Source: Sanguinoderma infundibulare | Taxonomy: Eukaryota; Basidiomycota; Agaricomycetes; Polyporales; Polyporaceae | Direction: 5' to 3' | DNA: 64,000 bases | NCBI GenBank assembly: GCA_032821775.1 | Contig: JAVLRN010000008.1 | Location: 1,426,001 to 1,490,000 of the forward strand | In this document: positions 36,601 through 47,840 of the stretch, one piece after another | Position numbering within the stretch: the stretch's first letter is position 1 | Layout of the letters: each line of letters begins with the position of its first letter | Program-made: the position numbers and the translations under genes | The notes under the pieces: model-generated | The model's input: only the letters and a program-made list of their open reading frames with translations | What the model was told of the DNA's origin: nothing | Database searches by the model: none

Positions 36601-38566
36601 CCTGCCGTGCTCGCAACGCACTCGATCTCCGTACCCCTACTCATCAACCTCGAAGGTCGAGCCGCCACTGAGCTCACCGCCCCTGCTCTGGAAACCACCC
36701 CTTGATGCTCCTCACGCCTTTCTGCAAAGGCGGCACGTCTCCTGCCACCGATGGCATCGCAGTTGGTGGGCTCCCAGACACAGATGCAGTCGCGTCTGCC
36801 CGGGGAGAACAGCGTTTCACATCCACATGATCGTGTACCACTACAGCAGACATCTTGCTCACCATCCCCAGCATCATCCTCGTCATTGGCAGTGGCGGAG
36901 GGTGTGTACGTTGGCCAGGACATCATGGTGGGAAGCCAACAGACGGAGGGCGCCTGATGTGCGTCCGATAAGGGGCCAGGTGGGAAGGCAGCTCACCCAA
37001 ATAGGAGACATGGGTGGGGGGTGGCCCCGGCAGAAACCGGCCACCCTGAGACGGTGGCGGAATTTGCAGCTCAAATCAAACGTGTCGTTCTGCGTCCTCT
37101 CCATGCTGAACGACAGGAGGGCGCATCCGGGACCCCAACACACTCGAACACGACTGATCAGCCTTGCTCCGGTGACCTAAGCGACCCCCTCTCTGCTCTA
37201 CAACCCCTCTCAGGTGATGATCACACTCAAAACAGCAGGATCAAATCGAAGACGACCTCTAGGACAACAAGTCAGCCTCCAGGTGACCATGGCTCAACAG
37301 AGAAGCCCTCCCGCTTGCACTCACTTCCTGCCTCTACCACAATGGCAGGAACGTCGACCATCTGCACGGAACCAGCCGTTATGGCTGCCAGAACAACTGA
37401 GGCTCAACTACTCGACCACATCGCAGCCACACACAACGGGCTGCATCTGGAGGGCGCAATATGCTGCCGCTATGGAGAGGACCTGTTTTTTGGTTCAATT
37501 GCTGTAAACCTTCATGAGTACAAGAATTTTCGAGTCTTGAATGGCCTGGTTTTTCTCCGTGATCAAGGATGGGAATTACTATGCATCCCACATGTTATTG
37601 TGAACAGTAGAAATGTTCGTGAGATTGTTATCTCACACGCACACTTGCTGTTGGCCCACTTGGGGCCCAAAAAGACGTCAGACTGCCTGTGCGATCATGT
37701 CTGGTGGAAGACATTGCTTTTGGACGTCCAGGCTTACTGCGACTTGTGCAAAACGTGCAAGCGCAGTAAGCCGGCCAATCAAAAGCCCTATGGGCTGCTT
37801 AACCCCCTGCCTGTACCGGCTACACCCTGGGAGGCAATTGGTATTGATTTCGTGGGACCTCTGCCTGAATCCCAGGACCACGATGGCATGTATGACTCCA
37901 TTACTACAGTAATCGACCTTTTGACTGGCATGGTACACCTCATCCCGAGTCGCACAACCTATCATGCTCTGGATGTGGCGGAACTCGTGTTTTCTGAAGT
38001 ATATAAATTGCACGGACTCCTGAAAGCGATTGTGAGCGACCGGGACATGCTATTCACAAGCACGTTCTGGTTGCATCTGCATAAACTCATTGGGACTGAG
38101 CTCCGCATGTCCAGCGCATACCACCCTGAGTCAGATGGCTCTACAGAGTGGGCAAATTGCACAGTTTCGCAGATGCTGAGACAGTGCATTGAGCCAAACC
38201 AAAAGGACTGGGTGGCCCGTCTTCCGGGCATCGAGTTCACAATCAATATGGTGCGTTCTGACACCACAGGATTTGCTCCTTTCTTACTGAATACGGGCCG
38301 AATGCCACGGCTGATGATCTGGAACCGCACTTCAAAGGATGAGTATCCTGGTGTATGGGTTTATGCACAAAAAGTCAAAATGGCTGTAATGGCGGCACAT
38401 GACAGTATAATCGCCACGCATGTGAAGCACACGTGAGATGCCAATTGGCGTCGCTGCCCTGCTCCTTTTACGGAAGGAGATTTGGTGTATATCTCTACAA
38501 AGAATATTGCAATTCTGAAGGGACTGGCCCGGAAGCTTGCACCAAAATACATGGGCCTGTACAAAA
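33620..38566 (+). pseudogene. Gypsy pol: protease, RT, RNase H, integrase (12-stop frame)
   Basis: One continuous frame. Protease-like ALVDLGSLSDF has L where the usual motif has S or T after the catalytic D. Reverse transcriptase has WVVCDLHEQNANTKK and YLDDIVIYLD. RNase H has WLVMDGSHGRIAGVVSQ and TDHKGLVHLLNQ. Integrase has the HHCC end (CDLCKTCKRSKPANQ) and core IGIDFVGPLP, IVSDRDMLFTS and YHPESDGSTEWAN, so D, D and E are kept. In-frame stops are TGA at 34012, 34207, 34486, 34507, 34747, 35797, 35833, 36703, 36955 and 38434. No frameshift was found. Many Arg codons have become Trp or stop. The frame is cut by the copia element after GLYK and resumes at 51956 on the minus strand. Confidence 0.88.
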
Positions 38567-38917
38567 TGTTGAATGTGCATAGCCGAGCATAGCGTTGCAC
38601 GGCATAGCTGCATATCTTGATATCGGCACAGCCTGATATTACATCCATTGCACAGGCGCTGTATAGCTGCCGCACATGATCATCTCATGTGATGCCATAC
38701 CTTGTATCCCGGTATGGCATGTCTTGTACTGTATAGCCTTAGTAATGCAGTATGCTCTGTAGTATATATATGGCCCCTATTGGCCCTAATATCAGCAGTT
38801 CTTCTACTCTTCTCCTCACTTGCCTCTACAGCCTTTCTACCTCTCTAGCCAGGTGAGTATGTGTGACTGCTGCATCTAGTTGCACCCCACAGTGGACAAC
38901 CCCCACTGTGCTCAACA
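38567..38917 (+). mobile_element. Copia 5' LTR (351 bp)
   Basis: Perfect ends TGTTGA..TCAACA. The same 351 bp occur inverted at 51962-52312 with only a few differences, mostly at CpG (for example aatgtgc against aacgcgc). TATA-like tatatatatgg lies at about 38762. The following ggttatgagccc is a candidate primer-binding site. Target duplication CAAAA at 38562-38566. Confidence 0.92.
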
Positions 38918-39263
38918 GGTTATGAGCCCTGATCGATGTTGTGGATACTGCGCCACTCACTGCTGGCTGCGTTCCACTCCTCACCAGCTCACCTGGTGTT
39001 TTTACACGTTTATCATCTATCCCTTGTCGCCATTATGGCAGACTATCCATGTGTTGGATCAGGCGCGATCATACGCTGCCAGCCACACATGATGGTGGCT
39101 TGGATGTGGTGCGATCTTTGTTATCGCTGCCTGCCAATGCCACAAGAGGGGGAACCCATGCCGGTATACGCTCCCGGCATTCCTCTCTTCTCTTTGATTG
39201 TCATTCAGAATGATGACTAACTAGTCTCTTCTGTCCAGAAGTCAAACCATCTTATCGATCGCC

Positions 39264-41693
39264 ATGTCGAAGGACCTCATCAACGCCATTCCTCCCCTCA
39301 CTGGCCCCAACTACCTTGTGTGGGCGCCAAAAATGCAGGCTTTCCTCCAGTCCAAGAGTTGTTGGGTCAAACCGATGACTAGGACCAAGCCCGCTACCAC
39401 CGCCGATCAGGACGAGATCGACAAGTGGGATGAGGACAACTCATCTGCTCAAGGCAACATCCGTCTCCGTGTCGATGACGCCATCGGCACCGCGATCGAG
39501 TCCAAGACCACCGCCAAGGAGGTCTGGGACCACCTCAAGGACACCTACGGCAAGCCCGGCATCCCAGTCATCTACCAGGACTTCCGCGCCGCCATGGGCA
39601 TCACCATCCCTGCTGATGGCAACCCCATCCCAGCGATGGACAAGCTCTGCGCTCACTTTCAAACCCTCGAGACCAACAAGTTCACCGTCGCTGAGCACAT
39701 CAAGGGGATGATCCTCCTCTCGAAGCTCCCGCTGGCGATGGACCCCGTCATCCAGGTCTACATCTCGGGGATCACTGGCACAGCGGCGAACCCTGCTGTG
39801 CACCAGGTGACCTTCGATGAAGTATGCAACCGCGTAATCATGCACTGGGAGCAGTGCCAGGGGTGCCACCAGCAGAAGCCATGCGACAGCACGAACAAGA
39901 TCTCAGCGGTCAAGCGCAAGCCGCAAGACCCTACCTTCCACCAGCAGCAGCGCCCGCAAGGGCAGCAGCAGCAGCAGCAGCGCCCGCATGGGCAGCAGCA
40001 CCAGCAGCAGTGCCCTCAGGGGCAGCAGCAGCAAGGCCAAGGCCATCATGGTCGGCACGGAGGGCGTGGCCGTTTCCAACAGCACCAAGGTGCACACCAG
40101 CATGCCCACATCGCACATGTCGCTGAACTCTCTACCATCACCAAGGGCATGCTGCCGCACTTGGAGGACCCGCGTGCACTCCTGTGCAAGCCCGTCCGCG
40201 CAGAGACTGGCCCCAACCACCAGTACCCTGCGCTCATGCGTGCGTTCACCCTTGCGACGCAGTTAGGCGTGGAGCCGACCATCGAGCACATCAAGACGCT
40301 CGAGGTGCTCATCATGGCCAGCGGCCAATACAGCCGCGTCAACGAGGACGCCCTCAAGGACCCCGTCCCGATGCTGGTGACAGAGCCATACTCAATGCAC
40401 TCATCACCGGAATCCTCCGCGACGTTCAGTGCAGACTCCCGCCACACCAGCCCGGACGTGTCGCACAGCCCAATGCCCTTCGCGGGCCCCAGCAGTGCGC
40501 AGATCGTTGAGGTGGACAGCGACAAGGACATGGACTGCGAGGACCATGAGCCCAAGCGCCGCCGGCGCACCCTCAGGGAGCGCATCAGGCTGCACCTCAG
40601 GGAGCGCATAGGTGTGGTCGCCGAGGACGTGGACATGGAGGACACCGTGTCCCTCAGGCTCAGCAGTGAAGACGAGCAGGATGACGATGTCGAGGAGTTC
40701 TTCAATCGTCAATGGTCAGTCCCTTCCCCACTACACCATGAGTTGTATGCTGACTGCACGCCTCAATTGGCAGTGACTAGTATTGCAAGACCCTCTTGTC
40801 GTGTAGTATCATCACGTGTACCTGTAGCTACACCTGTATTACAAGTGGCTACAGAAGATAATATATGTATTCACTGCTCTACATATGCAGCGTGCGCGAA
40901 GTGTAAGGGGAAAGCGAAATCAGTTGTTAACAACGACCTTTGGATGCTCGACTCAGGAGCGTCCATGCACTTCACTTATTCTATGAGTGATTTTGCCAAT
41001 TTCCGCTACTACAAGACCAAACTGCCACTCAACACTGCTGATGGCGTAACTTATATGACTGGTGAAGGAACTGTGTTCCTACTATTGGAAACAGGCAGAA
41101 CATTAAGGCTGAAAAATGTCGCCTTCGTTCCTAATCTCACCAACAAACTCATTTCTATGGGTGCTCTACTGCGAGACGGGATGTCAGTGCATGCTACTAC
41201 CACCAAGATCTCGCTCTACCGCAACAATGAGCGTGTCGTTTCTTTTGAACTGCGCAATGTTGGTGATACAATTTATGTTATTTATGTGCAGCCTGTACAG
41301 GCACAAAACATGGTTGCGCTGAAAAGCGTAGATCATGAAACTCTCCACCAAGTGTCCGATTGTCGAGACTCTCAAAAAGGACTCGATTTGCTGTGGATGT
41401 GCTGAAGGCAAAATGCCATCACAATCTCACCCGATTGACAATTGGCATGCATCCCGACCTTTTGAGCTGATCCATGTTGATCTGAAATCTTTCCCTGTGC
41501 TGTCATACCACAAGTACCAGCATGCAATCCTACTCTATGATGATTATTCATTGTATGTGTGGGTGATTTGCCTTCGCACCAAAGATAATGCACTGCAGGC
41601 CACACGACAATGGTTCTCATATGTTGAAATGCAGTTCAATGCGAAAGTAATCAAGTGGAAATCAGATTCTGGAGGTGAACTCAAATCACATGC
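39264..41693 (+). pseudogene. Copia gag, protease and integrase N-terminal half
   Basis: ATG at 39264. Gag resembles the Ty1/copia type (LTGPNYLVWAPKMQAFLQ; AKEVWDHLKDTYG). It is followed by a Gln-rich stretch encoded by cag repeats (39945-40040) and an acidic linker. Protease is LWMLDSGASMHFT (catalytic DSG). A frameshift near 41330-41400 moves the reading to the frame with CCGCAEGKMPSQ and the integrase core start (FELIHVDLKSFP; KWKSDSGGELKSH). The frame is then cut by the X insertion after the codon for A in HA. The 713-codon first frame is open, so gag and protease decayed little. Confidence 0.85.
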
Positions 41694-42712
41694 TGTAGGG
41701 TCCCCTACGCGCCCTGTGCCCAGAATCTTCGCATTCCGCGTGGTTCCCTCTCGCACCGATCGGTCACCACCGTATGCACCATACACGACTCGGGCCATCG
41801 GCCTTCCGCATCGTGCAGGCTCTTCGACTACCACACGTATCTACCGCGCGGTTACCACGCATCGTGCGTGTCCCCCTTTGACCGCACGGCTCCTCTTCCT
41901 CGCGGCCCGATTACGCACATGGATTACGGGTGCCCTCGCACTCGGGGATCGTTCGGTACGTCCTCGATCGTATGCACGTCTCATTAAGTGCCACAGGACG
42001 TGCGGTGGCATGGCACAGTACCTTGTGGCTAGGCCTCCGATCGGTTTAGTACGATACGCAGCTATCTTCGACATGGTCACGATGCGTCGATCACAGTCAC
42101 GTGTTGTGCTCGGCATGTACAGGATTCTTTGACTCTTTTACGATACTGCACGTTTCAGCTCGCGGTTGTTAGGTAGTTCTGTCACAGGTGTCTCTCGGAC
42201 TCTCTTTTAGGTTACAGTACGGTTCCACATGGTCTCTGTAGCTACGTTCCAGAGCTATGGTAGTCTAGTGGTGTTTGTGCCACTGCGCGGTATGCACAGT
42301 GTGTGTCCTCTTTGTACTTAGTTTTGGATTGGTGTATGGATTCTCCAGGTTACCCCTGGGCCTCAGATCTCTCGTCTCTCGTACCTGCGTGCGTACGACT
42401 CCCGTCGGGCTCCAAGTAGCCTCTCCGCATCGACTTCGAGCCTCTCTCCGTCAGTACGTTGTGCGATTGCACGTACTCCGCATCGTTCTTCCTCCGCAGT
42501 GCCCGTGCGCACCGATCGTATCCGCATCGTATACTACCGCGTGGTAGTTGGTCTACGTGGCCGCACCGTAGTTGAGTCTCCCCCTTTCCCTACCATTCGG
42601 TGGCCTTTAGGCTTGCAGCACACCTGTACCACCTCGCATCTTTCCGTCACGGCCTGTCCTTTCCCCGCGTTGATCCTCCGGTTCTACGCGCAGGTTCCCC
42701 GTGCACGTAACA
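41694..42712 (+). mobile_element. X element, left copy (TG..CA, 1.02 kb, LTR-like)
   Basis: Begins TGTAGGGTCCCCTAC and ends GTGCACGTAACA. A near-identical copy lies inverted at 55299-56318. No gag or pol; the long frames reading through it carry no known domain. Ends and size fit a solo LTR or a non-autonomous retroelement. The left flank is copia (ATGC at 41690) and the right flank is the precursor gene (GCGC at 42713). The two flanks therefore do not match each other, but each matches a flank of the other copy. Confidence 0.85.
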
Positions 42713-43081
42713 GCGCGCGCCCGGCTGGGCGTCCGGGTTCGGTTAGACATACGATGACGACTCGGTTGCGGAGCCCGTGGCCAAACGCGCTTCTGGCTGG
42801 GCATCCGGACTTGGTTGGACCTATGACGACGATTCTGTCGCTGAGCCGGCAGCTAAGCGTGCACCGGGCTGGGCGTCCAGCTTCGGTTGGACGTACGATG
42901 ACGACTCGGTTGCAGATCCCGTTGCCAAACGTGCGCCTGGTTGGGCTTCCGGGTTTGGTTGGACCTACGATGATGATTCGGTCGTTCATGCGGTATGCAC
43001 GTCAAACTGTACACTTGTGACCATCGCTCATCAGTACTCCAGGAACGCGCGAACGACCCCGCCCCCGGCTGGCGCGCCTAG
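42713..43081 (+). pseudogene. 3' part of precursor gene 2: tandem Lys-Arg-flanked peptides
   Basis: This is the end of the gene whose start lies at 56319-57044 on the minus strand. The frame gives four 24-residue repeats: APGWASGFG(stop)TYDDDSVAEPVAKR, ASGWASGLGWTYDDDSVA.., APGWASSFGWTYDDDSVA.. and APGWASGFGWTYDDDSVV... The first has TAG where the others have the TGG of the second Trp. After the last repeat a 50 bp intron (42993-43042, GTATGC..CTCCAG) leads to a 12-codon exon ending in APGWRA at 43081. The intron is nearly the same as the last intron of precursor 3. The repeats are separated by Lys-Arg, the usual kexin cleavage signal. Split by the X insertion and moved by the inversion, so not functional as it stands. 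Confidence 0.8.
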
Positions 43082-43604
43082 TTCTGGCATCTCAAGAGGC
43101 ATGATGTCGGTGACTACATGTTGGTAGGTCCGCAGTGTGGCACGAGGTTCGACGTTACTCATGGGCATGGTAGAAACGTGCAGGTGAGTTTGTTAGGGAG
43201 GAGTCACCGTCTGGATGCAACATGTACTGTAGTGTCGGCTTGACTCGGTGCCCATTCGTTTCATAACAGTACTCTGCGCTGTGCTTGAATTTTGTATTTA
43301 TCGGGAATTAGTGAACTCGAAGTCGGGAGCTCATATGTCCCGCGCAATTTCATATAGTATGTGTTCCTCCATGCGCTACGGCGTTCATGTCCCCGAGAAG
43401 ACGAGAATGCACCCTCGTTCTGAAATCAACGACAACTCCAGGTGCAAATCGGTCCCTCGCCCCAAAATCCTACCGATTCCAAGGCTGAGTCGCTTAAATG
43501 ACCACCACAGACGCCGTTCTCCTCTTACTCCTGTGGGCTGAAATCATCGATATTTTTGCTTGCGAAATCAGACGAACGTCCTCAGTATAGCATACGATGT
43601 TGGT
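43082..43604. other. No recognised gene; 3' flank of precursor gene 2
   Basis: Original downstream flank of the split precursor gene. Only short frames and no recognisable element. Confidence 0.35.
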
Positions 43605-44527
43605 AGAGTCTACACACGCTTTTGCAAGTGCGCGGTTTATTATACCGACCGCACTTGCAAGTGCGCGGCCCGCCGGTCCCGGTCCACTCCCTCCTCCTAT
43701 CCCCTCTCCTCCGGCCCCTCCTCTAGTTTGTATTTATAGCCCTGCTATAAGCGCATCTTGTACATCTTTTCGGATACAATGGTAATTGATTAATATTCAA
43801 AAAAAAATGCTACCATCAAGACTCAAACCAACGACCACCAAACACTTCACTAACAACCCATTTCACCACTACACCACCAGCTCCTTATACCTGTTGGGGA
43901 GGACAATGTATATAACACATACTTACAGCCCCGATGCTCGCGCCCGCGCTGATGCAAGTGACTGCGCCGCGTGACAGCCCATCTGATGGAGGCGCCTTGC
44001 CCTGATGCCAAGCGTCTCGCCCCTGATGCAAGCGTCCTCCGGGAGTGTCCCAGAAGTGCGTGAAGTCCCAGTGGGGTCGTACTTGCAGATGACCCCAATA
44101 TTTGCAAGTCCACGGCAGTGCTCAGCCCTGGAAGGTATCTGATAGAGAACATACACACAAAGAATTCATTCAACACTTTCCAGAGTGTGCAATTGCATCA
44201 GGGCGCCGCCATCTGGGCATTGGGCGGAGATTCATGCTGGGTCGTCGCACTACATAGGGCAAATGATAGTATTACTCCTAAGGAGTATATAGACTAGTGG
44301 ATTGGAGTACTGTTCAAAACAAGATGGTTCGTGTTGCTAGGGGTTCGAACCCTGATTTTGCCATTGTCTTTTCTTTCCCGACCCGACAATCGCGCACCTC
44401 CGACAATCGCGCGACGGTTGCCCCTGTCTACCCTGCGCGCCATCACCGCCCAGCCCCCTCCGGATCTTCCCGCGCACTTGCAAGTGCGGTCGGTATAATA
44501 AACCGCGCACTTGCAAAAGCCTGTGTC
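43605..44527. mobile_element. TIR element M1 (~0.92 kb, non-autonomous)
   Basis: The ends are inverted repeats of about 50 bp. Left: cgcttttgcaagtgcgcgg, tttattataccgac, then gcacttgcaagtgcg. Right: the reverse complement, ending gcgcacttgcaaaagcctgtgt. The palindrome acttgcaagt occurs in each arm. No transposase frame inside. It is related to M2 at 50215. The target duplication could not be defined. Confidence 0.75.
44283..44364 (+). other. tRNA-like segment inside M1
   Basis: Contains a perfect B box ggttcgaaccc (44342-44352) with flanking gctaggg..cctgattt, and an A-box-like tagactagtgg (44290-44300). The cloverleaf is not convincing, so this looks like a tRNA-derived pol III promoter remnant rather than a working tRNA gene. 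Confidence 0.5.
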
Positions 44528-45299
44528 ATCAGCAAACTGGGTTTGAGGTTTAGAAAGACCTGTAATAATGCATCTAGCTCTGTAGCCATGGTAGTGGTTA
44601 GTAGGTGCCTCACCCGATATTCCAGTTTAGAATCTGGCTCTGCAGCCTTCCGGCGGACGCGCCGATTGGCTACAGTTTAGAGCTGAGCGTGCTCCGGGGC
44701 GCTGTAGGATTTCGCCGGAGCGGGGGGAAATACTGTAGTGGCCTGTCGGATAGGTGTGCACTCCCTGTAGTGCCAGGAAGGATCAATATGGATATATTGT
44801 AGCACCATGCAGGACTGATGGGGAGATATGGTGGAGGATTACAATAGTCCCCGGGCGTATGGTAGTGTACGATGAATGGCTATAGTTGCTGTATAGTGAC
44901 TCCCCGGCAGGCATTGCCCTGGTACTCGCCCACAGCCATGCAACGCACACGAAATTTAATAATGGTCAAAATTATCAATTTTGGCGGGCGGAGCAACAAT
45001 ACATCACAGCATCTATTACGAAAAGAGAGAGCGCGCGAGCATGCGATTTGTGGACCAGTGTGAGACTGCTGCGAGACAAAAAGAGACCGAGGCACTTGCG
45101 AATCAACAGCCAGAGCGAGAACAGGCGAGCAGGACAGAGAGAGCCATCAAGAGAGTGAGCAGACAGCATGCGCAGGGAGGAGGTCGAAGCGTTTAATGAG
45201 ATCCTCTGTACTGCTGAAGTAAGGAGGTCGTCGTGGAGGACCTGAACGCAGCGTGAGATCAGCAAGATCAGCAAAGCTAGCTGGTGTGCGTACTCTATT
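44528..45299. other. No recognised gene
   Basis: Between the M1 element and the hydrolase remnant. A minus-strand frame runs on from the hydrolase into this region (to 44975) but loses all family similarity at about 45300. Confidence 0.4.
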
Positions 45300-46321
45300 T
45301 TGGAATGGTTCACGTTGCAGCCGAAGAAGACGGGAAGCCCAGCCCTGAGCTGGCGCACGATGGCGTCCTTGAGGACGTCAATATCCGCGTTCAGGTCTGG
45401 GAGCACGAGTGTGGACGAGAGACCGTGTGCCATGCCAGTCTTGATCAGAGATGCGGGTCTGCAAAGGCGCTGGGGAGTGCGCGATGGGAGCAGGACTTAC
45501 AGAGCACGGGGCGGCCGCCCTAGAGGTTGCTGAGCTTGTCGACGGTGTAGAGCTTGCGGTACTCGTTCCGCGGGTCGTTGATGAGTGAGAACGAGTCCGT
45601 GGGCTGTCACATACATGACCCGCGCACGGTCGGCACGCGCGTATCAACGTCTGGGCAAGTTCGCGCAGGGACGGGGACTCACCGAGTGCTTGTGGTACGC
45701 GAACGACCTGTAGAACTCCTTCGGGGTGCCCGTCCACGTCTTGGCCTTGCCGTCCTTGTCGTAGTAGTCCCACGTGAACGCCTCGTCCGGCTGCGGCACG
45801 ATGCCGAGGGTCGCGCTCATCACGACGTACACCTCCTTCAGGAGGGCCTCTTTCTTGGCGCGGAGCGTCACAAGGGCTGTGGGAGCCGAGTGCTCGCTGT
45901 TTGCCGTGAGGGAGACGTGGAGCGCACGCAGGATGAGGGCGTGCTCGCGCAGCTTGGTCTTGAGAAGAACGTTGATGGGGGACGAGAATGAGGAGTGGAG
46001 GGACTCCGGGTGCACTGCTTGTGGGACGACGCCGTAGGTCGGCTCGTGCGTGCGCGAAAGCGCCGGTAGACGGCGACAAGTATGAGAATAAAGGAAGGAA
46101 GGAAGGGGTGTGAGCCGGACTAGTTGCATGGGTGAAAGGAGAGAGGAGGGAGAACAGACCTCGAGCAGGTTCACGACCATGTCCCACTGGCCGCCATCGC
46201 TGATGAGCTGCTTGGCGAGGTACTCGACGAGGCGATCGTCGACGGGGCGGTCTGCGTTCTCGATTGAGAGCTCGAGATAGAAGTTGGCCTTGTTGAGCTT
46301 GTCCCAGAAGAAGAGGTACAC
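45300..46321 (-). pseudogene. Bleomycin hydrolase / aminopeptidase C (Lap3-like), internal fragment
   Basis: Minus-strand exons match the middle of this cysteine peptidase family (C1B). The first (46321-46160) has LFFWDKLNKANFYLE and ISDGGQWDMVVNLLE. The next has YGVVPQAVHPESLHSS, TTKLREHALILR-like KLREHALILRAL, LKEVYVVMSATLGIVP and FTWDYYDKDGK. Later come FSLINDPRNEYRKLYTVDK and LKDAIVRQLRAGLPVFFGC. The family's conserved tryptophan after the YTVD block is a TAG stop here (LSNL, stop, GGRPV). The N-terminal part with the catalytic cysteine and the C-terminal part with the catalytic His and Asn are absent. The family is a cytosolic housekeeping peptidase. This is a dead fragment, and the intact gene must be elsewhere. 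Confidence 0.85.
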
Positions 46322-47840
46322 CTGTGGGAAATCACTCATATGAACGAAACTGCACTCATAATGATGGGAACGTGCTCACGTTGGCCACCACGCTCAATGA
46401 GGACGTATATAGTCACGTCCAAGGAGGGACTCACCTGGCTTTTGCATCCTCGTTGTCGGTTGTGCTGCTCTTCCCAGCTTCGACCCTTTTGTTTCTGACC
46501 GGAGTACGAAAGGAAGAAAGATTTACTCACATTTCGAAGGAGCCGAGGCCTTGGTGATGGTGGATGCGGGTGCAGGTGCTTTTGTGCTGTGCGCGTTTGC
46601 GCCAGGCTTGCGAAGTGGAGTACCGTGTCGTGTTGGGCTTGCACTGTTGGTCTGCGTGAGGCCGTGACTGAGCATGTTGGATGGCGGCTGTACTAATGCG
46701 TAGAACAAGCAAGCAGGATAGTGGAAGTATAAGTTCAAGACACGAGTGGGGAAGTAAGTCATTGGGGGAAGCTTTAAGAGACGCGTCGCGTGCGCTTACC
46801 CCAGTGGGTGTCTGCCATGTGAATATCCTCAAGCGCGCGTCCGAATCGTGGCTTGCAACTTGCGTTTGAGACAGGGCAGCGGTGACGAGATGGGCGTTGC
46901 TCAAGATGGTGGCGGTCGTGGTGCCGAGTATGACGATGACGATGGGGTAGATACAGTGTATGCAAGGATGGGCTATGCGCCCTTGTGAAACCTTTCAGTC
47001 TCTCTCGCATATCTCTCTTGTGCGCCCGGGTCCTACTGCACTGAATATCTGCGAAGTATATCTCCCAGGCTATACCTGCAGTATTGCTCTGCAATAATTG
47101 GCCGCACGCCGAGGATGGATTGCATCACTTTGCAGTGATTGATGGCATCCGTCGCAACAGCTACATTGCTCTGTAGTAATTACTAGCACCCGGCGGCTGC
47201 ATTACAGGGTTCTACAATGATTACTCGTATACGGCTGAACCCTCCAGCATTCCATCGTATCCGACGACTTCCTACAGAGTCCTACACGGTGGGGCCGGAT
47301 CCTGCGAAATCTAGCATAGCCCCCTAGCGCTTAGTGGAGCCTTGCAGGCAGGTTGCGCTTTTGCTGATGGTAGACGGCTCGATGTTGGGACCCAGCTCCT
47401 GCCCGGAACTTGCGTACCGCATCCGACCCCGTCCCACCGGTGACGTAAGCACCTCCTCCGAGTCGCGCACCGGAATCGGCGCCACACACGCATATAACCA
47501 ATGAAACGGTCAAGCATGGCGGCAATGTCCATCAGAAGGTCCCTAGTCATGTACATGTGCGCCCATTTACTCAGGGTTAGTACAGCGGGGACTCCAGTCA
47601 TACCAACGGTCATACGCATTCCGAATGCAACCTCAAAAACAACTGTATTGGTATAGAGTAATGTGTACGCGCTCCCCCGCCCTCGGGGGATCAAAGGCCC
47701 AGCAACATGTGTCTCCGACAAACCCAAGTCCGTATCTCATCAGTCACGTTTCCCAGCATTCCGAACCAATGCACAAAACCATGAATGCACTCGCAACTCG
47801 TCCCATCTCGGCGTCTTCCCCCTTCGAACAGTACAACCCC
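46322..47840. other. No clear gene; possible membrane-protein fragment
   Basis: A minus-strand stretch at about 47070-46870 reads YPIVIVILGTTTATILSNA, which could be the last helix of a seven-helix gene, but no partner exons were found. A minus-strand frame at 47727-47311 has no recognisable domain. A short degenerate repeat lies at 47078-47250. Confidence 0.3.
47078..47250. repeat. Four degenerate ~40 bp tandem units
   Basis: Units share a core of the form (t)tgcagt/tgtagt/ctacaat followed by gatt or aatt: gctctgcaataattgg, actttgcagtgattg, gctctgtagtaatta and gttctacaatgatta. Spacing is about 40-50 bases. Diverged but clear by eye. Confidence 0.5.

Larger units (their letters stand above)
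29366..38566 (+). mobile_element. Gypsy-type LTR retrotransposon, 5' part
   Basis: Starts with the LTR at 29366 and runs to the copia insertion at 38567. Its 3' part lies inverted at 49248-51961. Encodes a single gag-pol frame (gag, CCHC knuckle, protease, reverse transcriptase, RNase H, integrase). It is interrupted by the solo LTR at 32192-33619. With insertions removed the element follows one reading frame with nonsense codons only. Confidence 0.9.
38567..41693 (+). mobile_element. Copia-type LTR retrotransposon, 5' part
   Basis: Inserted in the gypsy element (target duplication CAAAA, partner at 51957-51961). Runs from the LTR through gag, protease and the first half of integrase to the X element at 41694. 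The rest of the element lies inverted at 51962-55298. Confidence 0.92.

Noticed and set aside
39441..40705. Long minus-strand frames across copia gag
   Set aside because: Shadow frames of the gag coding strand and of its cag repeats.
41335..42132. 265-codon plus-strand frame spanning the copia/X junction
   Set aside because: The first part is copia integrase and the rest is non-coding X sequence read through by chance, also present inverted at 55.9-56.3 kb.
44283..44364. A working tRNA gene
   Set aside because: The B box is perfect but the acceptor stem and anticodon arm do not form a convincing cloverleaf; kept only as a tRNA-like segment.
47311..47727. 139-codon minus-strand frame as a gene
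   Set aside because: No start context, introns, domain or paralog in the window to support it.
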